A stretch of DNA of 64,000 bases from Rhynchospora pubera (GCA_028095005.1 CM051463.1:5254295-5318294); one strand, 5' to 3'. Counted from the first letter of the stretch, positions 12,653 through 26,200 are shown. The notes: generated from the letters alone by a model not told the origin. Made by a program: numbers and translations.

Positions 12653-13659
12653 ATCCAAATCCTGTGTAGCACTGGAGAATGTGTAGCGCACAACACGACA
12701 ATTCCCATCCGGTTACCTTTTCCCTTTATCTTGTTTTCCCATTTCTATTGTATTTTTTGGACGTAAAGAAGACAACACAACAGACATAGTGCACCATTGA
12801 TTGTACACTATACACGTTATGTAATTTGAATATTACTAATTTACTATATAAATAAGATGCAATAATTAATAACTAAAAAAATAACTCATTAATTGAATAT
12901 GTGCTATTTTACTATTTATTTTGATACGTATTTTAATATTTTTTTAATTAGATATATGTAAATGTCAATTTATATAAAATATTAAGGGCACATTCCCTCT
13001 ATACATGAATTCGTAATAAATTTATTTATTTATGTTTTTATCATTTATTATATATTACTATATGTTTATCTTTAAATAGGAGCAGATCTAGGGGTGGCGG
13101 GCATAGGCCTGGCCTACGCCGAGAAAAAAAATATCAGTGTAAAATGTTAAAAATATTGTGCTAAATTAGATGTTTTATGTCTGGCCTACTTTAATATTAA
13201 AATCCAAGTAACAAAAGCACAATTAAAGTCGGACGTCGATAATTCAGCCTACTCTATCTTATAATCCTGATTCCGCCTCTGTCTTAAATTGTTAGCTAAG
13301 ACATGATTGTCTTTATATAAATTATTTAGTTATGTCATATTTTGTTTTAATTGTAAGGTCACATAAAATGAAATTTTTTAGATATGTTTGTCTTTCATGT
13401 ATTTTGTTCAAATATATAATGAGTTAAATTTATTTTGAGTTATTAATTATTGCATCTTATTTAATAGTAAATTGGTAATATTTAAAAATTATATAACGTC
13501 TACAGTATACAATCAATGGTGCACCCTGTCTATTTTGTTGCCTTCTCTGCGTCCAAGAAATACAATAGAAACGGAAAAAAGTGAAAGAAAAAAGGTAACC
13601 GGATGGGGATTTGTCGTGTTGTGCGCTACACATTTTGTAGCGCTACATAGGATTTGGAT
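12653..13659. mobile_element. 1-kb foldback element, probable MULE type
   Basis: The two ends are inverted copies over about 230 bp (12653 to about 12880 against 13659 to about 13435). They share ATCCAAATCCTRTGTAGC at the tips, then GTGTAGCGCACAACACGACA, CATCCGGTTACC and GCACCATTGATTGTA. No clear target duplication was found. The end motifs match the short MITEs at 7.7 and 9.6 kb, which suggests the same superfamily. The AT-rich loop has no transposase; it holds a probable nested MITE at 13078-13282. Confidence 0.75.
13078..13282. mobile_element. possible nested MITE in foldback loop
   Basis: A GC-richer block starting AGGAGCAGATCTAGG and ending CCTGATTCCGCCTCTGTC, roughly inverted with respect to each other. 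It is bordered by TTTAAAT on the left and TTAAATT on the right, a possible imperfect target duplication. It sits wholly inside the loop of the 12653-13659 element. Confidence 0.4.
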
Positions 13660-14705
13660 CCGTAAAGTATTGTCATAACTCTCTCGACATATCAAAATCA
13701 TCAGTTTTAATTAAATAGTTGTAAATCATTATCATGCACAATTAGTTAGTATAAGTTTTAGCACTTTCGATATTTATACGAGTAAAATTTATTGATCACA
13801 ACAAATCTTAGCAAAACAAAAATTAATTACAAACTTGGAAACAAATTTTGGCCAGTATAATTTTTTTTTATCTATCTGCGCTTTGTTTCAACTTTGAATC
13901 ATGCCAAATTTATTATTACAAATGTTAGTTTATACTTTACAAGCAAAACAAGTCCAACATTAATAATATTGTTTTTATGACGTGTTTAATTCTTTTTCCA
14001 CAATAAAACTACAAAATAAATGAAGAACAAAAATGTATATTACTTCATTATTTTCTTCAACATCTATTTCTACTTTCAGAACAAATCTTGAAATAAACAG
14101 CTCCAGTATTGAAAGGCAATAAATAATGATATCTAAAGCGGAGCATCCTGCATCCAATGTGATTAATTAATTCTCCTACATTTATTTGATGCATCATTCA
14201 ACAGAAAAATATTGACTCCTTTTGAAAGTACTACTGCGCTTTGTTCCAAGAGATATTAAAGCAGCATTTAATTTCATTTGTTAAAATTTCGTACCAATCA
14301 CTAGTATCTATCAATTAGCACAATTAAAATGTCAATTTATTTTTAGTTTGTTAATTAAGAAGACCTGTTAGTTATATATAATTATGTGGGATTAAATTTC
14401 ATTCATAATAAATCAATCGTTGCCCTCACAAGTCACATCATGACATATATACAAACATCTCGCAGCACGCTTGAGTAACCATGGACCAGCCTAAAACTAC
14501 TAAAAATATTGAGCGGCACCCATCTACGGTTTTATAAATACTTTTGGAAGTAATAAAGTTATTATACTTTTCACGCACTTGATGGTTTCGGAAGGAACTG
14601 ATTATTTTTTAGTTTAAGTTTATGTCAGTAAATTTGGATTTGCTCGACTTAATTTGATGGCATATTCCATATTTGATGAAATTAGATATGTCTAGTTGAC
14701 AAAAA
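13660..14705. other. intergenic, no gene seen
   Basis: AT-rich. The open frame at 13975-14157 is short and without motif. Confidence 0.45.
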
Positions 14706-14706
14706 T

Positions 14707-14708
<2 letters not shown>

Positions 14709-14762
<54 letters not shown>
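14709..14762. repeat. (TA)n microsatellite
   Basis: About 26 TA units, a likely assembly and polymorphism hotspot. Confidence 0.97.
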
Positions 14763-14765
<3 letters not shown>

Positions 14766-14841
14766 TTGCTATGGTGAGATGCATCACAAAGGCCCTCTGG
14801 TGTGACGCAATCCAAGCCGTCCGATTGGCTTCAATATTCGT

Positions 14842-15200
14842 GTGGATCTAAGAGATGATGAGTCGCTGGATGAGTTAAAATTTTCCGTTCCGTCTGTTTT
14901 TTCTCTCCGTCTCCTTCGCTCTCTCTTTATTTCCTCTCTCTCTCTCTCTCTCAAATCGAAACAAATAGATCTGAGACGAGCGCCTCCTCTCAAACCTAGT
15001 AAGAAATCACCTCTCTCCATTTCTTTGAAATCGCCACTCTCTTTGAAATCGCCTCCTGATAGAGCCTCTCCCCCTCTCTTTGAAATCGGCTCCTGAAACC
15101 CTAGAAGAAATCTTAGAAGCTCTGGTCCGACCTCTGGCGATTCTAGATTTTCTTGAAATCGGCTCCTTAAGCCAGGTTTTCTTTCTCTCAATTTGTTAAC
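14842..15200 (+). promoter_or_regulatory. CT-rich 5' UTR-like block
   Basis: Pyrimidine-rich sequence with a (CT)n run, several copies of CTCTTTGAAATCG and the AAACCCTAG motif common in plant 5' leaders. It looks like the leader of a transcript reading rightward, perhaps belonging to the transposon-like region that continues to 17.5 kb. The open frames through it on both strands are low-complexity artefacts. Confidence 0.3.
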
Positions 15201-16400
15201 TTTTAGCAATTTGTTGATTTGCGTAGATGTTAACTCTCAAGTGGTCGGACTAGTACATGAAGCTTTCAATTTGTTGCGTAAATTCCTCTTGTCACAACTC
15301 TCAATTTGTTTTATTTTTCTCGCTGGACTAGTACATAAAGCTGGTTAAGTATTTGATACTAATACATAAAGTTATTTGTTTGCAAAAACCTCATCTCTGA
15401 TTTGACTAAACTTATAAGTGCATTTTTTAATTTACAGATTTTTAAATGCTAAGTTTAATTTACAGATTTCCTTGGTGGTTGTATTTTGCTTAAATAAAAA
15501 GTGAATTGAATTAAAACTATGTCTTAAGGCTTACATTTATTTGCTCCCTGACCAGTGCTTGGTCATTTGTTTGTGTGGCTCCTATTCAAACTGTGGGTCG
15601 ATAATTTTTTCTGAAACACCTTCTTTTTACTAATAGGCATCAACAAACAGTGGGTCAATAATTATGTGAACTTCAGGGTCAACAACATTTATCTCAACTT
15701 CTGGATCAACAAACGCTGTCGAGGACGACGAGCAAGTTCAACTGCGGGTATGAATAACCTTAAGTTCAGATTTTATTTTGCTTTGTGCAATTTTTTATTT
15801 ATTGAGATTTAAATTTTTGAGTATTTACATTTATGTTGAACAGTTGGGTAGTTTCACAATGCAAAAACATGCCCATTGGTAATTTCTGTATTTTCAGCTG
15901 ATTTCTATTGTTTCTATTGTTTTAGGTCAGAAATTAACATTTGAGAAAGATATACTAATTTCTATCGTTTCTATTTTGTTTAATTAGGCCATCGGAGACA
16001 AATCAGATAGCGTTCGAGACAAATAGGATGTTTGAGGAGCATCTTATTTTCTATGTTAATTTTTGGTTTCATGTAATTTCTGGTTTCTGGAGACAAATAG
16101 CATGTTTGAGACTTTTGTATGAGACTTCTGTTAATTTCATAAATTTGTGTGTACCAAGTGTTATATTGTTGACACCAAGCTGAGACTTATGTTATATGTT
16201 TGTGTGTATCATGGTCTGCTTGTATATCAAATTTGTGATGCTATGTTATTGGATCCGTGCCATGTTGCTTGTATATAAATTTGAGTACCATGTTATTGTT
16301 TCCTTTGCTACTGGAGTTCTAAGTCTGTTGGTTTAGTTGCTTTTTAGTGTTCTTTTTTACTGGGTACATGCATAAAATCCTTGAACATGTTGGTCGTTGT
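15201..16400 (+). other. exon-like relics without an intact gene
   Basis: Around 15670-15750 there is an open stretch rich in Ser, Thr and acidic residues (TSGSTTFISTSGS, then VEDDEQ) ending at a GGTATG donor-like site, and around 15990-16060 another short open stretch. They could be relic exons of a transposon gene but do not join into a protein I recognise. Confidence 0.25.
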
Positions 16401-16429
16401 GTTAAGTACATGCATAAGGCAATGAAATT

Positions 16430-16590
16430 GGTACCACATGACTTGAAAAAGGTACATGCATAAAATCCTTGGATCTGTACCACACGACTTGGTACCACAT
16501 TACTTGGCCTGTACCACACGACTTGTGCTGAAAGATTCCAAGTACAAAATTTAGTTAGTTTCAATTTGTGTACCACACGACTTGAGTACC
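16430..16590. repeat. short interspersed motif cluster
   Basis: The motif GTACCACAYGACTTG, or close variants, occurs about five times within 160 bp. It lies beyond the stop of the minus-strand GRF gene, so it may be in that gene's 3' UTR. Confidence 0.7.
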
Positions 16591-16891
16591 AGAACTCTTA
16601 AATCTATCATATAGTTACAATTAAATCTACTGTTATCCATTAGTTAGAGATACAAGCCAACAATTAGATCTATCGTATAGTTACAAAGCATTAAACAAAA
16701 AGATACAAACCAACAAACTAACAAAACAACAAGTAAATCTAGTGCCATTCATTAGTCAGAGATACAAACCAACTAAATAAAAACTAACAAAACAACAATT
16801 AGAAGCTAAACATCCACTGCAATCCATCAGTTGCATAACATCAATTTCTAATATTTAGATACAACTGTTAAATCTACTGCCTAATTATCTG

Positions 16892-17310
16892 TCAGTTGCA
16901 TAACTCCATAGCTTTCTTCTCCTCTTCAAGATTATTCAAGCGACTAAGAAGCCCATTAATTACTGCCTTTGATCGGTCTTCGACGGGTCCATCATACCAA
17001 ACAAAGAATCCACAACCTCGTGACATCTACAAGAATTAACAAATCTTAAATAAACAATAAACAATAAGAAAGGGACTTTGCTTCCTGTGCCTTATTCATC
17101 TAAGTGCCAGTACAGCATGTCAAAGCAAGAAAGTACCTCAAAGTTTCTGCATCCAAAAAACCTTCGGCCATGATTAAATTTGGTCCACGCTGTTCTCAAA
17201 ACAGCTACCTCATTACAATGACAATGTGGAAAGCCTTCCATGGAGATCAATTGAATGTAATCTGGACAAATATTTGAATTAACAAATTTATTCCAATAAT
17301 CACATTTCAT
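16892..17310 (-). CDS. small GRF-type zinc-finger protein
   Basis: Two-exon minus-strand model: 17310-17137 and 17026-16892 (TGA), joined in phase 0, 102 residues. The protein has the GRF zinc-finger pattern: CHC, then VLRTAW, GRRFFGC, and after the splice GCGFFVWYDGP, followed by a short Leu/Glu coiled tail. GRF fingers bind nucleic acid; in plants many such short proteins lie in or beside transposable elements. The Met at 17241 (MEGFPHCHC) is an equally good start because a splice-acceptor-like CAG precedes it. Flanking microsatellites and relic exons suggest a transposon context rather than a conserved host gene. Confidence 0.65.
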
Positions 17311-17501
17311 CGAAAAAGAAAAAATTGAAATTAATTATTTTCGAAGAACATGCTGTTTATTTAAACAAGTGGCATTCTCATTTTTTTTAAGACAAAACAA
17401 TTGATGCAATTGGAAGAACATAGGAAAGAATGCTGAGAGCTACATAGTGATGCAAACACAAAAGATGTGACATGCACACATAGTTCAACTATACAGCAAA
17501 A

Positions 17502-17555
<54 letters not shown>
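17502..17555. repeat. compound (CT)n(TA)n microsatellite
   Basis: About nine CT units followed by about seventeen TA units. Confidence 0.97.
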
Positions 17556-17558
<3 letters not shown>

Positions 17559-17559
17559 G

Positions 17560-19690
17560 CCACAGTTTCACTAGATACCCGGTCCAACTCGAGTTTGTTG
17601 GGCTCTGTAGTGTTGTGTTTTGTTTCTCTCGTATAATTTTGAGTTACATAGCAACATTAAATTTTCTCCACGTTCTCATTCGATCTGATCGTTGGACTTC
17701 CATAAAATGAATCTGATCCAATTCCGTTTCCAACTTTATTTTTGAATTTCCAATAAGGAAATAAATAAAACTTATTTTTGAATTTCCAACTCTATGTTGT
17801 GTTATAACTTATAAGTTGGGTACAGGAGTTCATTTGCTAGCGTCGTGCCGTGTCGAATGAGTCGATTTTGAGGCTACATTTAGTCGAATGTTTTTTCAAT
17901 TAGCTAGGGTCAAATCAACTGGATTATCTCTTCAGTTTAGGTTGGATTTGCAATTAGGTTACTTTCTCATACAAAAGAAATTAAAGTCAGATCCATTTTA
18001 AATTTGAATACATCATGATTTAAAAACTATTTAAAGATCGGAAACTTTATTCTCATTTTAATTTTACAAAAATAAATCTATTTCATATATTGTCTTGCTC
18101 TGTTTCTCCTTTCTTTCTCTGTTGGCTGTGCTCACCCTTATCCGTATTGGTTACTAGCATTTCTAATAACATCCATTGTTTTTCATTAATTCAACCTTTT
18201 GTTTCAAATTATGAAATTCTTTCACTCTTCTGCAAATTCAAAAGGAAATCTTAATTACAAAGATCAATTAGAAGCGGTATCAATTGTTTTTCCCCCCATA
18301 TAATGACAGTTGTTGTGCAATGAAATTATAATAATAAAAAAAAGTACATTACAAGTATGCCACCAAAGATAAAGAATGACGGAAATTAGAGATTGCAGTT
18401 TGATATCTAACTATTTAAGTGTTCATATCACATCTTAATTTCAAATTTAATATCTTGTTGATAGAGATTGTAATTACAACCAAACAATAGCGATAGGACA
18501 CATTAAGCTTATAACATTGTAACATGTATATAAGAGGATTCATGTACTTCCACATCATGAAGAAAATGATTTTACATGACCCTTTACCTACCTAGTTTGT
18601 GTCCAAGAATTTGAACTGTTACACTCTTGTAGGAGCCAAAACTAGGTTGGTTAGTCGATCTATTTCTAATAAATATTTTTGTTTGCACTTTGAAATAGAT
18701 TGTTAGCATTTCAACTTCCTTTTTGTACAAATTTTGTTACGAACACATATTTATTCTAGATAAGTACATATATTTTGAATTTATTATATATATTTAATTA
18801 TTTGTACAATTGCACATGTTAATGAGAATTTTAAATTAAAGATATACTTGTACCCTTTTTCCAACACCATTCAAAACAATATCTAATTATGTAAAATTTA
18901 TCCCCAAGATAGCGTTGCCTTAGTATGTATTATATGTAAGATTTATTTTTAGATAAGCTTCATAGTGGCTGTCAATTGATCAAACTTATTTGCAGCTTCG
19001 ACGGATTGCCAAATTAATAGTAGTCTATCCGACAGTCAAAATTATTTAAATGATATGAACACCTAACCGAACACCAAATTAATTTATAATTTTAAATCTA
19101 ATAATAAAATTTCTGTCGTTTTCACCAAAATTTGAAGAATGATTTTAAATATTAAAATTGTAGAGTTTAAAAAGCATAGTAGTGAGTTGGCCTTTCTAAA
19201 TTAAGAAAAGAGTCATAATGTACTAATGGCACATGTAGTATATACTTACATATGATACGTAAACAAATTTTTGTCTTTTGCACCTAATCCATCAAATTTG
19301 TCTGCTTATTTAGGGAGATTCACTTTAAGCATCTAGCATTATTATGAATATCTGCTCTAAGGAATTTGGATCAACATAAGTGAAACACCGTACATACTAG
19401 ATTAGACTATGCTTCTGTTAGTTTCATTGCTCCCACCAAAACATGTTTTTTGGTGACTTTTTGAAATTTGGAAACAACTGTGGCAATCATTCGTGTAGCC
19501 TTCGTATGATGAACTCATATTTTGCTATCTAAAACTTGCGCATACATAAGAGCGATACCATCAATGGCTTCCATGACAAGGTACGATATATTATTTTAGT
19601 AGGCTAAGTAATTATTCGTTAATAGTGATATATAAAATAAACTAATAAATGTGCCAATTTAAAAAATTGGGTATTTAAATCAAAGAGTAA
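17560..19690. other. intergenic, no gene seen
   Basis: About 2.1 kb of AT-rich sequence without coding exons or clear element ends. Confidence 0.45.
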
Positions 19691-20066
19691 GGTTCTGGTG
19701 TCCAAAGTTTAAGATGTCATCAAATATCATAATTTTATTTTTTTCGTTAATATTTTAAATTTTAAAATGTAAATTTCTAATTTAAATTATAAAATTTTAA
19801 GTTGATTTGATACTTGATCAAGAGGTCAAACCATGAACCTATTATAATTAATCTGTTATAGTTAATCAGATTCATTCATTTTTTAACCTCTTGATCGAGT
19901 ATCAAATAAACTTCAAAATTTTTAAAAGTTATATGACAATGCATCACTCGTTAAAACAAAGAAGATGAACAGTTTAGATTGGATATTTTACATTTTAAAA
20001 TTTAAAATATTGACGAAAAATAAAATTATAATATTCGATGGCACTTTAAACTTGTGGCGCGGAACC
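19691..20066. mobile_element. foldback MITE, about 376 bp
   Basis: The two halves are inverted copies over most of their length: left GGTTCTGGTGTCCAAAGTTT against the complement of the right end, GGTTCCGCGCCACAAGTTT. Matching blocks around ATTTTAAATTTTAAAATGTA and GATACTCGATCAAGAGGT follow. No clear target duplication was found, so the superfamily is unassigned. Confidence 0.7.
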
Positions 20067-22838
20067 TTCCTCTAAATGAAATGCGGCCATATTTATTATC
20101 GGATTAATACATTCCATTGAGTTCCCAAAACAAACAATCAACTGTCCGTACGACAATCGACAATGCTATTTCATTTGTTAATTTGGATCTAAGCATGTGA
20201 TGGAACTGTGTTGCGAGTAAATAGTTTATATTGTGTGTCAACAATTTCGAGGCATTGTAATCTTTGATGGATTGATCATGCAATGTGGTGGTTACCTCAA
20301 CTTATGCAAAGGGAGTTACGAATGCATAAAAATAAAGGGAACACTGGTCCTTTCTTTCCAAAAAGAAGGAATTAATATAGATCAATAGACTAGCTTAGGG
20401 CAAAGGACAACCTTTTTCTTTCTTCCATATCATTCCTGCGCAAATTATTGGTATTTATCTTAGATACTAGATTGTCTCTATTATTATTAATTAGTTTATT
20501 TCCTCAGCACTTCAACAAAAATAAAGTTTTTTTTTTTTGCTTTTGAATGCAAACTTTAGCATCTTTTTCATTTCGCTTTGATGAGGAAGAGCCGAAGAGG
20601 TGAAGGGAAAAAAATTTCAAGGATACTCTTAAAAGAATTTTGATTTTTTTTCCTAATAATGACGTAGATAGTCTGATTTTGAACGACAGACGAGCGAGTA
20701 GATAATCAACACTAAAAATCACAAAGAGGCATGAGTAGGACAACGAATCTAGAGAAGAGCAATTACAAAAAGATGCAGTACAAAAACAAAATAATAATAA
20801 TAATAAAAAAAACAACAGTACCAAATTAGAGCAAAATTTTAGACAATGAATTTATTTCCTTTGCTAGTACATTTCTATTAGAAGTAAATTCTATATATGA
20901 ATTTGATTGAAAAATAAAATTACTTAACATAATAATTAAATTAACTTAGAAAATGTTTATTCGGCACAAACAAAATATTGATCTCCAGTTACATACATCC
21001 AGTAATCCTGACACCAATCACTATTAAAATCCTACAGCAGTTTAGTGGCTCTTAATGATATAAAAAAGCGACGAAAATCGATTTTGTATTCCCAAATATT
21101 TTGATATTGAAAAGGAAAAGCACAATGATGCAAGAGAGTCGAAGTACTTGATTGATGCAATTGTTTAAAACTGGATAGAAGGCTTTTGAAGGCTCTAAGC
21201 GTGCGGTCTTCTCTCTTTATTCTTTTTCTATGTATAAGATAAAATAGCAATAATATTCCTAGGCTTCTACTTTTTTTTTTTTCTCACAATGCAACTCTCA
21301 CTCATCCTTTTTCTTCTCCCTTGAAATTTTGTGAATCCGTTCCGGCCATCATTCCGTTTTTGGGCTCACTGGAACAACACAAGTCTTTAGTCAAGTTGCC
21401 ATGTATTTACTTCAAATTAGCTGTCTAATTACATAGCATTATTGCTCAGTCCGAATTCTCGGACCTAAATCTAATATAAGTCAACCAGCATTGTTGAATT
21501 CTAATAAAGAGGAGCATTTATTAAATCCTAACCGTCAGAATTCAGTTGCATCTTGGAAGGAACAATAATGTACTTGTACTGTCATAACGACCACAACGAA
21601 TGTGAGTTGTGAATTAATATAGCAGCTGTGCACCGACTTAATAATACATAACTTGATAATATATAGTTATTTTGTGAAGGGCGAAATTTATTAATAATAT
21701 ATAACTTGATAATATTGACAATATTTGTTTATTCAAAATAGTTAACAAACTAAAAGTAGAAATATTTAGACTCCTGAGTTTCTCTATTTTAATTGAGTTT
21801 TTAAATGCCTAGTTGTAGGTCACACAAGGGTGGTAGTTAATTTACAATACTCGACCTGAATATCATGACAATATTTCTAAGAACAGCAAAACAAATTTAG
21901 ACATATCGTTGGCTTATAAATTAGTCATATATCAAATTTTATGCAATTTAAATATCATTTGATATTCGATCAAAGGTTTATTAAATTTAGTCCATTAAAA
22001 AAATCAAGTTTTTTTTTTATGAACGGTGAAAAATATGTCAATGTTTATTATTTTTATGTACATAATATATGCACCTTAATGATATTTACAATATCAAATT
22101 CAATTTTTACTTTGTGTTGGTAATAAAAAAATATTTAAAAAATTGATTGTCAAGCGATCTTATTTCTTGAAATAGAAACGACAAAACACAGAGTGAATTA
22201 ATTTAATCTTACGCACTATTGCTTGGACAGCAATTTCTCCACGCCAACACATGGCATTGAGGTACTGTTGAATCCATATTTTGCACCAAACCAGGCACCT
22301 TTTTGGGTTTGGGCTCCAGAGTATTTAAGGAGGTCGGGCCCACATGTCAGACGAAGAGGGGTAGATTTGTTGATATTTCTCGGATACATTACGCAACTTC
22401 AAAGCAAGCGCTCATGTGCTTAAAGCAATCTATTTCTTTCCTTTATCCTGACAATTTTGAAGTGGCAATGGTCACTGTTATTAGACCCCAACTTGTGCCC
22501 CCCTATATTATTTGTCATTGTAATGATATTTTGTATGTATTGATGACATTTCACATGTATGTTAGATGGTGCATTATGAACATTTATGCATGAAGAAGGA
22601 TCCAATATAAAATTATTTTGCTGATGAATTAATGCTTATAAAATTAGATTTCAACTTATGACCTTCAAAAAAAAAATGCTAGATGTGTTACAGGCTCATA
22701 GAATACTATCACAAAAAATTGTACCATTCAACATTTTTTATGATAGACGTAACCAAATTATTCTATCAAACAAATTATAAAATGAACTAGATAAACTGAA
22801 TTAATTCGGTCAATTTTTATAATTTATAATGAAGTAAG
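20067..22838. other. intergenic, no gene seen
   Basis: AT-rich. Open frames at 20504-20824, 21032-21250, 21941-22123 and 22223-22605 have no recognisable domains. A less AT-rich patch at 22220-22430 could be an old gene or element fragment but matches nothing I know. Confidence 0.4.
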
Positions 22839-23234
22839 TTTATTGCGCATCATGATGCATAGGGCCTTCTATGCATCATGATGCTTTTTCATTAATATAT
22901 TTACAAATTGTAAATCTAATCTATTCAATCCAATTTATATATTGAAATTTTGTATCAAACAAAATTTATATATTTTTTATTTTTGTTATAATTTTCTTAA
23001 AACAGGCTATGTTTGAAATTCTTGGTATAATTTGTTTCCAAAAATGGTCAACTTAAATTTTTTTAAAAAAATAGTAAAATAGTGTAAAAAAATTATAAAA
23101 TTTTCTCTAATAATTTTTTAATATGTAGATTAGATTAATTAAATTAGATTTATATTTTGCAAAAATACAGTAAAAAAAAGTAGCATTATGCATCATAATG
23201 CACAGAAGGCCTATGCATCATGATGTATAATAAA
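22839..23234. mobile_element. MITE with doubly palindromic ends
   Basis: A 396-bp element with inverted ends of about 50 bp starting TTTATTGCGCATCATGATGC. Each end is itself an inverted repeat (GCATCATGATGCATAG, a short spacer, then its complement), so each terminus can form its own hairpin. The interior is AT-rich and non-coding. Target duplication unclear. Confidence 0.75.
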
Positions 23235-26200
23235 CTATCTCTTTATAATATAAATTATAATATGATCTTTGCTAAGGTGTGCTGCAGAGTAAAAATGGGT
23301 TGGTACTTTTACATTAATTTTTTTCCCTTTGAAATAGAAATGGTCCATCCAAAATATCTCAGTGTCATCTGAATAGTAATTTTTTTTTAGAAATTAAAAT
23401 GTTATAATAGTAAGACTATTTACTTTGTTTCAAATATATATAAAAATTTATTGACTTAAATACATTATAAAAAATTTCTAAAAGAAATATTTATTCTATT
23501 TTCAACAAGATTTCAATATGTACGCAAATTAAATTGTCCAAATCAATCATTTGAATTTCAAAAATCGAGACACAAACTGATATATTAGAAGTGTGTTTGC
23601 TTCTAAATTCTCGTCGTCAGATCTTAAATCTAAAACCATACGATTATAATTATAAATTAGAAGCTAATAGGATAAATAGAAGAACAAAATCATTATATCA
23701 AAAAAAAAAAATTTGGTGCAATTAAACCAAATAGACCTAATCATCTTAACACCCTTACTTACAGAGTTAGTTATTTATGTTTTGTTCTATTATTTCGCAA
23801 TATTTAGAATTTAGATACTTGTAAAATGATGGTATCATATTTAATTTGATTATATGTAATTTGGTTAAACATTGAATATATACATTTTTTTACTGCTTTT
23901 CGAATCTAATGGACAATGAAACTTTCAATGCTACCCATATTTTTCTGCGGAAATCAGAAGTTTGAGGCTACCAGAAAATATGATTTAAGATGGAAGATAT
24001 ATCAATTATTGCTCCTAACAATTCAAGCAAAAATTGTTGATATCCTTTCCGTTTATATATATGAATATAAATCAACCATTCACTCTGGGCCTTTATAATA
24101 AAATCGGAAAGAAACAACAATACTGATGTAATTATGCAGGACATACGTACACTGGGGACACCATTTGGTCTCGGAAACCATTTCCATATAACAACCAGCT
24201 CAGCGTAAAAAGGGGCAGTCCAGTCCTTCCCACATCCATGGACAGGAATTGGAAGCGACAGCACCGGAGCCCCATCGTACGGCTGAGATCCCACCGTGCT
24301 TTTCACGTGAATTCCAGCTGCTCATCTCTCTTGCAATTGCAATTGTATGCAGCTGTTCCTGTCGCAACACTGAATACCTTTGGCGGTTTGCACGGTAAGT
24401 GGGGCTGCATGCAGGTTCACTTCCATGTAAGTCGCGGAAAGTCGAAGCAACATGGCAGAGCCCATGCAGCTTTTACAAAGAAGGTTCTGTACCTCTCTCT
24501 ATCTCTTTGCTTTTGGTTTCATCTTTTAACCTCCCACTGTAAACATTTTTTGATTTTTCCAGAGATTTTACACATGTAAGGTTGACATTTTACTGTGATA
24601 AAATCAAATCTAAGATTTATCTATGTCAGCCAGAGCATAAGCTTGATTTCTGTAGCCAATTATTCCGTTGATGTTTTAAATTTCGCGGCATATTAGTGAT
24701 ATCAGTGATGTAGACAAACTTTTGCAAGTCATCCTGCCTTGACAAGTTTCAAACGTATTTTTTAACTAATATCACAGTGTAGTATTTAATTAATTTTTTT
24801 GGAAAAATATATAATATATACAAAAATTTTCAAACATTTGTCATATATAGTCGGTATTAACCAATTTGTTTCATTTATTTGGTAATTTAATAAAGTGATT
24901 CCAGACCAAAAAAAAAGAGGTTATTTTAGTTAAATAAATTTAGGTCTGGCGGTCGCCAACCAACCTTAAATAAAAAAATATTATAACGAAGTCAACAGGG
25001 ATCATGAGTATTTTGGTTAATACGAGAAATTTGATATGAAGATGGCCATATAACTATATAAGGGACAAATTACTATGATTTAACTTCAAGAATCATGAGG
25101 ATATTTTGGGTATTGTAAAAAAATTTGGAGTGTTATATCTCTAGTTTCCTATATTTCCGGAGAATCAATGACCTTAAATTAATTCTAGTGATTAGAGAGT
25201 GACATATTTTTAATTAAATTATATTTTTAAAACTACTTTTTCTATATAAACATTATTGCTTGAAGCATCTCCAAGGAGGAATCAACGGAAATTAAACGTT
25301 ATTGTACTAACTATTTACGATTCTTAAAAAATAACTATATTATTTGTGGATGATTTGCAAATTACGTGTAATTGTTTTACTTATACCTATATTATTTGCA
25401 AAATAAATAAATTTGTGTATTTGTTTTCTTAATATATTGATGTTATGGTAATTTTTTATATACCAAAACTACACCATTTTTCGAATTATATATACATGTG
25501 TGATGTCTGAAGTTTGTAGTGTAGACCTGTTTTTAATTGTACTCTAATCTACTTAAAAAAAATTGTACTCTAATTATGTGTTTATTACTAAGTAACAATA
25601 TTGATACCCTGAATGGCATTCGTAATATTTCAACATTATCATGGCATTTTTGTTCCACCGTGACAGTAAGTCTGAATCAGGCAACCACGCTGAAATTTTT
25701 CAAAATAATATATTGCTAACTTAGGTATATGATCTCGTTCAGAAAAAAAAAATGATACAATTAATGTCTTACTCTTTAGGGAAGAATTGTATTTTTTTTA
25801 CCATTTATATATAATAATGTACTAAAGGCTTTAGAAGTTTTGTTATAAAAAAAACGTAGTGTTTTTTACGAAATGAATAATTATTGTTTAAATATCAAAT
25901 GTACGATGAGTTCCAGACAAATCAACTCAATGACACTATTAATGTCTAAAATCTGTGAAATAGGTCACTATTTATACCACTTTCTAATAACATTAAAATT
26001 TTTGTAATAAAAAAACTCAATGACCTCTAGGCAATGAAATGAATAAAAATTCACAAATATATGATCGCATTAATGAAAAATGATTAGGCTAGGGACAATT
26101 GGGAGTGGCCTTCAATCAAGGACTGTATGTCTAATTATAATATGAGCCTTTTTTATAACGTTGTAGGTAGGATTTATCATTTGAAAAGACGGAAGTTGGT

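Noticed and set aside
14784..15209. Open frames of 141 and 84 residues on opposite strands
   Set aside because: Low-complexity CT-rich leader-like DNA; no domain, and the codons mirror simple repeats.
20504..20824. Hydrophobic 106-residue frame resembling a membrane protein
   Set aside because: Leu/Phe-rich translation of AT-rich DNA, with no homology pattern or splice support.
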